Shown here one piece after another: positions 1 to 10,814 of a DNA stretch of 64,000 bases. Each line of letters opens with the position of its first letter. Position 1 is the stretch's first letter. A program made the position numbers and the translations under genes. The notes beneath the pieces were generated by a model, which was given only the letters and a program-made list of their open reading frames with translations, did no database searches and had not been told where the DNA came from. The DNA is from Actinernus sp. WN-2022 (Eukaryota; Cnidaria; Anthozoa; Actiniaria; Actinernidae): NCBI GenBank assembly GCA_030867875.1, contig JAOWCC010001501.1:29470792-29534791 (forward strand), read 5' to 3'.

Positions 1-147
1 GATCAGCCTCGTCATCTGGAAAACAGCGAAACGAAAATATACCTTGCAACATGATGAAATGAGCTGGGTGATACAGTAGTATATTTAACCAATCTCAACT
101 AAATGTAGTGAGCTTTCGTATAGCTATGAGAATGTTGATGTACTTAC

Positions 148-232
148 CGTTCGGGTCATAGCGGCACACTTCTCCGTCAGCCGAGGAACTTAATGGCACA
201 AGACACAAGATCAAAGCCACAACCAACTTCAT
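148..232 (-). CDS. First coding exon of a secreted protein (partial gene)
   Basis: On the minus strand the ATG at 232 opens a classic signal peptide, MKLVVALILCLVPLSSSADG, followed by EVCRYDPN and a split glycine codon. The exon ends at a strong donor (GTAAGT, 147 downward) in phase 1. The hydrophobic core (VVALILCLVPL) and small residues before ADG predict cleavage near residues 18-20, so the product should enter the secretory pathway. One cysteine is visible in the mature part. The rest of the gene lies beyond the left edge, so family and function cannot be named. Upstream in-frame ATGs exist, but only this start places the hydrophobic core at the N-terminus. Confidence 0.6.
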
Positions 233-494
233 GACGAAACCAGTCAGTCTGGAAGGGATAAGCAGCAACATTGCATTACAAAGTGTTTCAGTATTTTTTG
301 CTATTAATTTTAGGAAAGCAAGCAATCAAAGCATTTTTAAGCGTTTCCCAAAATTAAAAAAAAAACAGTATTTCAATCACAATAAATGTCAGAAACTCCG
401 GCCCGTTCAGGGACACAGAAAACCTTTTTACCATTTCTATCATTGTTTATCAAACTCATTAATAATTCATGAAGCAAAAACAAAGGAAATCACC
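233..494. other. 5' flank of the secreted-protein gene
   Basis: AT-rich sequence upstream (minus strand) of the signal-peptide exon, presumably 5'UTR and promoter. A CCTTCCAG acceptor-like site lies about 20 bases above the ATG, so a 5'UTR intron is possible. No clear TATA box or known element was seen. Confidence 0.3.
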
Positions 495-504
495 TAAATT
501 TACC

Positions 505-937
505 GCAAGAATCACTATTAAATAAGGTTTCTTAGTCAACTTCGGATAGTTCATTATTCGGCTTTTTAGAACGAATAATCACTAATAAGGTTTCTTATTC
601 AACTTCAGATAGTTGATTATTCGGCTTTTTAGAACGAAGAATCACTAATATGGTTTCTTAGTCAACTTCGGATAGTTGATTATTCGGCTTTTTAGAACGA
701 AGAATCACTAATATGGTTTCTTAGTCAACTTCGGATATAGTTGATTATTCGGCTTTTTAGAACGAAGAATCACTAATAAGGTTTCTTATTCAACTTCGGA
801 TAGTTGATTATACGGCTTTTTAGAACGAAGAATCACTAATAATTTTGTAATATGGTTTCTTAGTCAACTTCGGATAGTTGATTTTTCGGCTTTTTAGAAC
901 GAAGAATCAATAATATGGTTTCTTAGTCGACTTCGGA
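505..937. repeat. 63-bp minisatellite, unit 1
   Basis: About seven copies of a 63-bp monomer. Each copy contains a perfect small hairpin, TCAACT-TCGGAT-AGTTGA, followed by a second weak one (TTCG...CGAA). The same array recurs at the start of the other two units. Copy-specific variants (for example GGATATAGTTG) are shared between units, so the whole block was duplicated with the unit. Confidence 0.85.
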
Positions 938-2664
938 GCACGGCTCCAGGTCATAATTATTATAAAATTGTCAGGGTATTACATAGTTTAGAAAATACAT
1001 TAACCTGGAAGTTAAAACCTAAAAACCTTGAACAGTTCGTCAATTGAATTTTTAAAATCTTAGAGTTGGATAGCTTTGTGAACTTGCACCCCATTAGACA
1101 TTAGCACACACGCCGCCTAATTAAGATATCTTCTAATCCATTTAGAGAGTATGTTTACTGGATTGGCTAATTAGCGGTCAAAGAGGCGGTATATATGCAG
1201 AGGCGGTCAGTAATAAGGAAGCTAAAGCTGTTGAGATTTGCAAACACAAAGAGCACATAAACAAAGAGGCTGTAATGAAATCTAAAGGCATTCTTAGATG
1301 ATGTGAAAAAAGTATATAAACTGTAAACATTTTTTTGTGTAGTTCTTAGGCCCGTGAAGCTTTTGTGTTTATTCAGCCTTTGCAATACTTTATAGTTTGT
1401 TTTGAAGTATAAATATACGGCAGTGTTAGATGATCGTTGATTCCCGTCGATGTTCCTAATAAAGAAGAGAACTATTGGAATTGTGAAGCAGTTTATCCCT
1501 TGCTAACTTAGTAATCATTGTGAATTATCTAAATAACGGCAAAGTTTACTCTCGTGTTACACTTGTTTATTCAAAACCGTTCAACACCGCCGTTTGTTTG
1601 GATGACTTGTCGCACGAATACTCGGCAAAGTTTAATCTCGTGTAACACTTGTAAAATCCGTGAAGTTAAACACTTGTTTATTCAAAAACCGTTAAAAAAA
1701 GCTTCTAAATAAACTTTTCAATAGACTTGACGCGCTAATACTCGGCCAAGTTTACTCTCGTGTAACACTTGTTTATTCAAAACCGTTCAACACCGCCATT
1801 TGTTTGGATGACTGGTCGCACTTGTAAAATCCGTGAAGTTTATTGTGAACAATAATTATTATTAACAGCGATGGGAAACCTGTGTTGTGACTGCGGACTG
1901 AACAATAATTATTATTAACAGCGATGGGAAGCCTGTGGTGTGACTGCGGTGGCAGTGTTTCTAATACTTAGTTGGAGTGGACGGGTATTCTATACTTTAG
2001 CCTTAAGTTTACTTTCTTCACTATTTTGTAAAAGTCATTGCATAAAGTTTTCAAGTAAATTCGGACCATGCAGTTATCGAAATATCGTGAGCCGTAAAAT
2101 AAACAAAACGGCTGCCCGCTTTAAAGCTTGACTCACTCGCTGTGCGCAAAGCATAACACTAAATAAACTTTTGCTTCAGTGTAGTTTCACGTTTACGGCA
2201 GACCTTGTCTTGTTACTAGTATTAAAAGGTTTTGGCAGAAATCATTGTAGATGTTTGCGTATTAAAATCTCAACTCTTCTTGTAGTCTGAATTTCCACGT
2301 GCATGCAATCAGTCAGGCGTGAACGGGTCAGTCTGATTCTTTTACAGAACATCAACAGAGTTTTGAAGGAACGTTTGTCATATTTGAAAGACGTGCAAAA
2401 ACTTCTATACTCTTACCAGAAAACTTCTACTGGGAAAGTGCAATTCCTTTTGAATTAAAAGAGCTTTAATGCATCGGATCCGATCAGTCAGTTCGCGATG
2501 CCTCCCCAGCCGGAATTAGATTTTAGAGGCGTCAGAGAACAACGATAGCTGAATGTGTTTCTCGTCTTTCCGCTCCAGCAGCAAGAATATTGACGCGAGA
2601 AGAGACGATCTGTGGTTAAGTTTAGAATTTGATCAGTCACCACGCTTTGATGAGCAACACTTAT

Positions 2665-3725
2665 AATAATAATAATAATAATCTTTATTTATATAGCGCT
2701 GTTTCCACAGAGAATAAGTGCCCAATAGCACTTAACAAATACATAAGGCTGCGCGTAACAATAAAATCGCGCTCACAACAATATTGAATAAATAACTATA
2801 TCAACAATAAAAATTAACCTGCAATTACAGCTAACTAATTAAAAACATTATAGAAATGAGAAACTAAAAACTAAGCTAGACTAACTATAGGTAAAATGAT
2901 AAAAACAATCTGCGTTTTACATGGTATAAAGTAAACAAAGATATGTATAAAATTAATAAAATGCCTTCTTGAACAAATAGGTCTTGAGTTGCTTCTTGAA
3001 GCTCATAAGTGAGTCACAGACTCTTATATCCTGTGGCAGGGAATTCCACAGAGTAGGCGCAGCACAAGAAAATGCTCTATAGCCATAGGAGCGCAAGTTG
3101 TATTGTGGGACTACAAGCCGGTTACTGGAAGACGATCTAAGATTACGCTTAGGAACATAGGCAGTAATTAAATCGGCGATATATGACGGTGCCGTTCCGT
3201 GTAGAGCCTTATAAGTAGTTAATAATATCTTAAATATAATCCGTTCTTCTACCGGAAGCCAGTGTAAATTGAACAAAACAGGTGTTATATGGTCACACTT
3301 ACGGGTTAAGGTAACCACCCGGGCTGCGGCGTTTTGAACACTCTGCAGACGGTCAATAAGGTGTTTAGGTAAACCATACAGTAGCGAATTACAGAAATCT
3401 AACCTAGAAGTAACAAATGCGTGGACTAACGTTTCAGCAGACTGAAAGCTAAGGTGTTTTCTGATACGACTAATATTCCTAAGATGGTAGAAGCCAGATT
3501 TACAGACACTAGTAACATACCGTTCCATTGTCAAAGAAGAATCAAATAGTACACCAATGTTTCTAACAAGGGAGGATGGGCAGATCACTTCATCACAAAC
3601 AGAGATGGAGTCAAGAGGTGGCAGCGGGCGATGGCGAGCATTTAGAAACAACAGCTCAGTCTTGTCTCCGTTCAGTTTTAATTTATTCCATGTCATCCAG
3701 GCATCTACATCACGGACACATGCCG
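2665..3725 (-). mobile_element. 5'-truncated L2-like LINE inserted in unit 1
   Basis: A 1061-bp minus-strand insertion, absent from the same place in unit 2 (7440-7450). It ends at its 3' side in an (ATT)n tail (2664-2683 read in reverse) after about 270 bp of 3'UTR, and at its 5' side in truncated coding sequence. The empty site in unit 2 reads CACTTATGAATTTC. Filled-site flanks give at most 1-2 bp of target duplication, which is unusual for a LINE. Confidence 0.8.
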
Positions 3726-3727
3726 TG
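2953..3727 (-). pseudogene. L2-clade reverse transcriptase, C-terminal part
   Basis: An open frame of about 255 codons encoding the thumb and C-terminal part of a non-LTR reverse transcriptase. It lacks the catalytic YADD-type palm, which lies upstream of the truncation. Family-typical blocks are visible in order: WNKLKLNGDKTELLF, RNIGVLFDSSLTM, TSRLDFCNSLLYGLP, VQNAAARVVT, HITPVLFNLHWLPV, KALHGTAPSYI, and APTLWNSLPQ near the end. This pattern is that of L2-clade elements of fish and invertebrates. The open frame runs on into host DNA (up to 3774), which is accidental. The frame is intact, so the insertion is young, but it cannot encode an active enzyme. Confidence 0.85.
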
Positions 3728-5212
3728 AATTTCTTCAGCGTATACCGAGATAAATCACTACTCACCTTTTGCACTGTTCAAACCACGAGGCGAACCGTAT
3801 ATCGTAATGCATCATGGACATGCTGAGTTAATTTATGCGCAAAGGTACAAACCCACGTTTTTCGTGTTTGGTTTGCGCCTATGGACCACAGGTAGCCCGC
3901 GTTAAGATTAGTATGCGTTCTCGCTCTCGCTCGAACGCAATAACTACATACGTAAAGTAGACTTCCCATGAAGGGATAACAAAGCAAGCAATATTATTAA
4001 ACTAGAGTAACTATCAGTTAGGAAGTGCGTTCGTTCGAAAAGAATCATATTTTGAAGTAATATATATTTCATTCAGCTTTTAGAAAATGTATTTGTTTGG
4101 TGAAACCAAGGACAGTACCGAAAAATATACCTCTTGTTATTTACTGTTTGACATCATACCCTTTTGTCTGATTGCGTCTAGAGGAAATGGACTAGTAAAC
4201 ACAAATGAATAATGAATATATTTATTCTCATTGTTTACAATTATCGTATGAATATCAATTCAACTGGTTACCCTTGTGCTAGACTTATCTGCTATATGTA
4301 CACATGCAATTCTTACTTGGAAGATTTGCCTCTGGCTCCCTGGGTATAAAACTATAATTATAGTAACGTAACTAATATATTTTAACTGTTTTTAACGGTA
4401 ACGGTATAAGATTTGATGTGTAATGTATACTAACATGCATTAATGTGTAGCAATGTTTTCATTTAAATGGTCTACTACGGGCAAATAGCATCATAACCAT
4501 GTTTAAGTTTACTTTCTTCACTATTTTGTAAAAGTCATTGCATAAAGTTTTCAAGTAAATTCGGACCATGCAGTTATCGAAATATCGTGAGCCGTAAAAT
4601 AAACAAAACGGCTGCTCGGTTAGTTCCCAGACTCACTCGCTGAGCGCAAAGCATAACACTAAATAAACTTTTGCTTCAGTGTAGTTTCACGTTTACGGCA
4701 GACCTTGTCTTGTTACTAGTATTAAAAGGTTTCGGCAGAAATCATTGTAGCTGTTTGCGTATTAAAATCTCAACTCTTCTTGTACCTAGTCTGAATTTCC
4801 ACGTGCATGCAATCAGTCAGGCGTGAACGGGTCAGTCTGATTTTTTTACGGCACATCAACAGAGTTTTGAAGGAACGTTTGTCATATATTTTGAAAGACG
4901 TGCAAAAACTTCTATACTCTAATCGATCATTAATTAATATCGATTGATTGGTACCATCGAGAAAAGAACGACGAAACTGTAAACCTCGTCAGAGGTAAAC
5001 AACTTTTTGTGGGAAAACTGAACTTCGTTAATGCGCTTCTGGAGGTTTATCCATGTCTGTTTGTGTTGTCGATTAATTCTCGAAATGGAATACATGTTGA
5101 ACGTTGTTCGCGTAGTTGTTCGTAAAAGAACTAAACGAAAATAGCAGCGGCGCTTCTCTGCGTGCCGCTTTTACACTGGCATTTCAAAAGATATCGTGGT
5201 GTGAAAACCAAT

Positions 5213-8200
5213 TAATTTTACCGCAAGAATCACTATTAAATAAGGTTTCTTAGTCAACTTCGGATAGTTCATTATTCGGCTTTTTAGAACGAATAATCAC
5301 TAATAAGGTTTCTTATTCAACTTCGGATAGTTGATTATACGGCTTTTTAGAACGAAGAATCACTAATATGGTTTCTTAGTCAACTTCGGATAGTTGATTA
5401 TTCGGCTTTTTACAACGAAGAATCACTAATAAGGTTTTTTAGTCAACTTCGGATAGTTGATTATTCGGCTTTTTAGAACGAAGAATCACTAATATGGTTT
5501 CTTAGTCAACTTCGGATATAGTTGATTATTCGGCTTTTTAGAACGAAGAATCACTAATAAGGTTTCTTATTCAACTTCGGATAGTTGATTATACGGCTTT
5601 TTAGAACGAAGAATCACTAATAATTTTGTAATATGGTTTCTTAGTCAACTTCGGATAGTTGATTTTCGGCTTTTTAGAACGAAGAATCAATAATATGGTT
5701 TCTTAGTCGACTTCGGAGCACGGCTCCAGGTCATATTATAAAATTGTCAGGGTATTACATAGTTTAGAAAATACATTAACCTGGAAGTTAAAACCTAAAA
5801 ACCTTGAACAGTTCGTCAATTGAATTTTTAAAATCTTAGAGTTGGATGGCTTTGTGAACTTGCACCCCATTAGACATTAGCACACACGCCGCCTAATTAA
5901 GATATCTTCTAATCCATTTAGAGAGTATGTTTACTGGATTGGCTAATTAGCGGTCAAAGAGGCGGTATATATGCAGAGGCGGTCAGTAATAAGGAAGCTA
6001 AAGCTGTTGAGATTTGCAAACACAAAGAGCACATAAACAAAGAGGCTGTAATGAAATCTAAAGGCATTCTTAGATGATGTGAAAAAAGTGTATAAACTGT
6101 AAACAATTTTTTGTGAAGTTCTTAGGCCCGTGAAGCTTTTGTGTTTATTCAGCCTTTGCAATACTTTATAGTTTGTTTTGAAGTATAAATATACGGCAGT
6201 GTTAGATGATCGTTGATTCCCGTCGATGTTCCTAATAAAGAAGAGAACTATTGGAATTGTGAAGCAGTTTATCCCTTGCTAACTTAGTAATCATTGTGAA
6301 TTATCTAAATAACGGCAAAGTTTACTCTCGTGTAAAACTTGTTTATTCAAAACCGTTCAACACCGCCGTTTGTTTGGATGACTTGTCGCACGAATACTCG
6401 GCAAAGTTTAATCTCGTGTAACACTTGTAAAATCCGTGAAGTTAAACACTTGTTTATTCAAAAACCGTTAAAAAAAGCTTCTAAATAAACTTTTCAATAG
6501 ACTTGACGCGCTAATACTCGGCAAAGTTTACTCTCGTGTAACACTTGTTTATTCAAAACCGTTCAACACCGCCATTTGTTTGGATGACTGGTCGCACTTG
6601 TAAAATCCGTGAAGTTTATTGTGAACAATAATTATTATTAACAGCGATGGGAAACCTGTGTTGTGACTGCGGACTGAACAATAATTATTATTAACAGCGA
6701 TGGGAAGCCTGTGGTGTGACTGCGGACCGCGGTGGCAGTGTTTCTAATACTTAGTTGGAGTGGACGGGTATTCTATACTTTAGCCTTAAGTTTACTTTCT
6801 TCACTATTTTGTAAAAGTCATTGCATAAAGTTTTCAAGTAAATTCGGACCATGCAGTTATCGAAATATCGTGAGCCGTAAAATAAACAAAACGGCTGCCC
6901 GCTTTAAAGCTTGACTCACTCGCTGTGCGCAAAGCATAACACTAAATAAACTTTTGCTTCAGTGTAGTTTCACGTTTACGGCAGACCTTGTCTTGTTACT
7001 AGTATTAAAAGGTTTTGGCAGAAATCATTGTAGATGTTTGCGTATTAAAATCTCAATTCTTCTTGTAGTCTGAATTTCCACGTGCATGCAATCAGTCAGG
7101 CGTGAACGGGTCAGTCTGATTCTTTTACAGAACATCAACAGAGTTTTGAAGGAACGTTTGTCATATTTGAAAGACGTGCAAAAACTTCTATACTCTTACC
7201 AGAAAACTTCTACTGGGAAAGTGCAATTCCTTTTGAATTAAAAGAGCTTTAATGCATCGGATCCGATCAGTCAGTTCGCGATGCCTCCCCAGCCGGAATT
7301 AGATTTTAGAGGCGTCAGAGAACAACGATAGCTGAATGTGTTTCTCGTCTTTCCGCTCCAGCAGCAAGAATATTGACGCGAGAAGAGACGATCTGTGGTT
7401 AAGTTTAGAATTTGATCAGTCACCACGCTTTGATGAGCAACACTTATGAATTTCTTCAGCGTATAACCGAGATAAATCACTACTCACCTTTTGCACTGTT
7501 CAAACCACGAGGCGAACCGTATATCGTAATGCATCATGGACATGCTGAGTTAATTTATGCGCAAAGGTACAAACCCACGTTTTTCGTGTTTGGTTTGCGC
7601 CTATGGACCACAGGTAGCCCGCGTTAAGATTAGTATGCGTTCTCGCTCTCGCTCGAACGCAATAACTACATACGTAAAGTAGACTTCCCATGAAGGGATA
7701 ACAAAGCAAGCAATATTATTAAACTAGAGTAACTATCAGTTAGGAAGTGCGTTCGTTCGAAAAGAATCATATTTTGAAGTAATATATATTTCATTCAGCT
7801 TTTAGAAAATGTATTTGTTTGGTGAAACCAAGGACAGTACCGAAAAATATACCTCTTGTTATTTACTGTTTGACATCATACCCTTTTGTCTGATTGCGTC
7901 TAGAGGAAATGGACTAGTGAACACAAATGAATAATGAATATATTTATTCTCATTGTTTACAATTATCGTATGAATATCAATTCAACTGGTTACCCTTGTG
8001 CTAGACTTATCTGCTATATGTACACATGCAATTCTTACTTGGAAGATTTGCCTCTGGCTCCCTGGGTATAAAACTATATAGTAACGTAACTAATATATTT
8101 TAACTGTTTTTAACGGTAACGGTATAAGATTTGATGTGTAATGTATACTAACATGCATTAATGTGTAGCAATGTTTTCATTTAAATGGTCTACTACGGGC

Positions 8201-8926
8201 ATATAGCATCATAACCATGTTTAAGTTTACTTTCTTCACTATTTTGTAAAAGTCATTGCATAAAGTTTTCAAGTAAATTCGGACCATGCAGTTATCGAAA
8301 TATCGTGAGCCGTAAAATAAACAAAACGGCTGCTCGCTTAGTTCCCAGACTCACTCGCTGAGCGCAAAGCATAACACTAAATAAACTTTTGCTTCAGTGT
8401 AGTTTCACGTTTACGGCAGACCTTGTCTTGTTACTAGTATTAAAAGGTTTCGGCAGAAATCATTGTAGCTGTTTGCGTATTAAAATCTCAACTCTTCTTG
8501 TAGTCTGAATTTCCACGTGCATGCAATCAGTCAGGCGTGAACGGGTCAGTCTGATTTTTTTACGGAACATCAACAGAGTTTTGAAGGAACGTTTGTCATA
8601 TATTTTGAAAGACGTGCAAAAACTTCTATACTCTAATCGATCATTAATTAATATCGATTGATTGGTACCATCGAGAAAAGAACGACGAAACTGTAAACCT
8701 CGTCAGAGGTAAACAACTTTTTGTGGGAAAACTGAACTTCGTTAATGCGCTTCTGGAGGTTTATCCATGTCTGTTTGTGTTGTCGATTAATTCTCGAAAT
8801 GGAATACATGTTGAACGTTGTTCGCGTAGTTGTTCGTAAAAGAACTAAACGAAAATAGCAGCGGCGCTTCTCTGCGTGCCGCTTTTACACTGGCATTTCA
8901 AAAGATATCGTGGTGTGAAAACCAAT
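5213..8926. repeat. Tandem array unit 2 (3714 bp, complete)
   Basis: Reference copy of the array unit, with no LINE. Minisatellite at 5223-5715, conserved 72-codon minus ORF at 5943-6161, internal block copies at 6787-7200 and 8221-8637 (offset 1434 bp). The two internal copies differ by diagnostic variants: the first has CCGCTTTAAAGCTTGACTC, the second CGCTTAGTTCCCAGACTC. No gene product is recognised. The short ORFs are conserved only as far as the surrounding DNA is. Confidence 0.85.
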
Positions 8927-10814
8927 TAATTTTACCGCAAGAATCACTATTAAATAAGGTTTCTTAGTCAACTTCGGATAGTTCATTATTCGGCTTTTTA
9001 GAACGAATAATCACTAATAAGGTTTCTTATTCAACTTCGGATAGTTGATTATACTGCTTTTTAGAACGAAGAATCACTAATATGGTTTCTTAGTCAACTT
9101 CGGATAGTTGATTATTCGGCTTTTTAGAACGAAGAATCACTAATAAGGTTTTATAGTCAACTTCGGATAGTTGATTATTCGGCTTTTTAGAACGAAGAAT
9201 CACTAATATGGTTTCTTAGTCAACTTCGGATATAGTTGATTATTCGGCTTTTTAGAACGAAGAATCACTAATAAGGTTTCTTATTCAACTTCGGATAGTT
9301 GATTATACGGCTTTTTAGAACGAAGAATCACTAATAATTTTGTAATATGGTTTCTTAGTCAACTTCGGATAGTTGATTTTTCGGCTTTTTAGAACGAAGA
9401 ATCAATAATATGGTTTCTTAGTCGACTTCGGAGCACGGCTCCAGGTCATATTATAAAATTGTCAGGGTATTACATAGTTTAGAAAATACATTAACCTGGA
9501 AGTTAAAACCTAAAAACCTTGAACAGTTCGTCAATTGAATTTTTAAAATCTTAGAGTTGGATGGCTTTGTGAACTTGCACCCCATTAGACATTAGCACAC
9601 ACGCCGCTTAATTAAGATATCTTCTAATCCATTTAGAGAGTATGTTTACTGGATTGGCTAATTAGCGGTCAAAGAGGCGGTATATATGCAGAGGCGGTCA
9701 GTAATAAGGAAGCTAACGCTGTTGAGATTTGCAAACACAAAGAGCACATAAACAAAGAGGCTGTAATGAAATCTAAAGGCATTCTTAGATGATGTGAAAA
9801 AAGTGTATAAACTGTAAACAATTTTTTGTGAAGTTCTTAGGCCCGTGAAGCTTTTGTGTTTATTCAGCCTTTGCAATACTTTATAGTTTGTTTTGAAGTA
9901 TAAATATACGGCAGTGTTAGATGATCGTTGATTCCCGTCGATGTTCCTAATAAAGAAGAGAACTATTGGAATTGTGAAGCAGTTTATCCCTTGCTAACTT
10001 AGTAATCATTGTGAATTATCTAAATAACGGCAAAGTTTACTCTCGTGTAACACTTGTTTATTCAAAACCGTTCAACACCGCCGTTTGTTTGGATGACTTG
10101 TCGCACGAATACTCGGCAAAGTTTAATCTCGTGTAACACTTGTAAAATCCGTGAAGTTAAACACTTGTTTATTCAAAAACCGTTAAAAAAAGCTTCTAAA
10201 TAAACTTTTCAATAGACTTGACGCGCTAATACTCGGCAAAGTTTACTCTCGTGTAACACTTGTTTATTCAAAACCGTTCAACACCGCCGTTTGTTTGGAT
10301 GACTGGTCGCACTTGTAAAATCCGTGAAGTTTATTGTGAACAATAATTATTATTAACAGCGATGGGAAACCTGTGTTGTGACTGCGGACTGAACAATAAT
10401 TATTATTAACAGCGATGGGAAGCCTGTGGTGTGACTGCGGACCGCGGTGGCAGTGTTTCTAATACTTAGTTGGAGTGGACGGGTATTCTATACTTTAGCC
10501 TTAAGTTTACTTTCTTCACTATTTTGTAAAAGTCATTGCATAAAGTTTTCAAGTAAATTCGGACCATGCAGTTATCGAAATATCGTGAGCCGTAAAATAA
10601 ACAAAACGGCTGCTCGCTTAGTTCCCAGACTCACTCGCTGAGCGCAAAGCATAACACTAAATAAACTTTTGCTTCAGTGTAGTTTCACGTTTACGGCAGA
10701 CCTTGTCTTGTTACTAGTATTAAAAGGTTTCGGCAGAAATCATTGTAGCTGTTTGCGTATTAAAATCTCAACTCTTCTTGTACCTAGTCTGAATTTCCAC
10801 GTGCATGCAATCAG
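8927..10814. repeat. Tandem array unit 3 (internally deleted, truncated)
   Basis: Third unit: minisatellite 8937-9432 and ORF 9658-9876 at the expected offset of 3715 bp. At about 10503 it enters the internal block, but from about 10607 it carries the variants of the second internal copy (TCGCTTAGTTCCCAGAC, TTCGGCAGAAATCATTGTAGC, TGTACCTAGTCTG). The 1434 bp between copies are missing. The unit stops at 10814 where the LINE of 10815-13136 begins, and it does not resume afterwards. Confidence 0.8.

Larger units (their letters stand above)
495..5212. repeat. Tandem array unit 1 (4.7 kb, contains an L2 insertion)
   Basis: First of three long direct repeats that begin at 495, 5213 and 8927. Without the 1061-bp LINE insertion the unit is about 3.66 kb, close to unit 2. 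Order of parts: a 63-bp minisatellite (505-937), a middle region with a 72-codon minus ORF (1167-1385), three copies of a block containing CTCGTGTAACACTTG (1550-1830), a 60-bp doublet (1849-1948), an internal block at about 2006-2413, and a second copy of that block at 4503-4919. The third to second unit offset is 3714-3715 bp. Sequence identity between units is very high, so the duplication is recent or the array is homogenised. Confidence 0.85.

Noticed and set aside
505..937. CRISPR-like regularly spaced repeats
   Set aside because: The 63-bp monomers are tandem with no unique spacers, and the context is eukaryotic.
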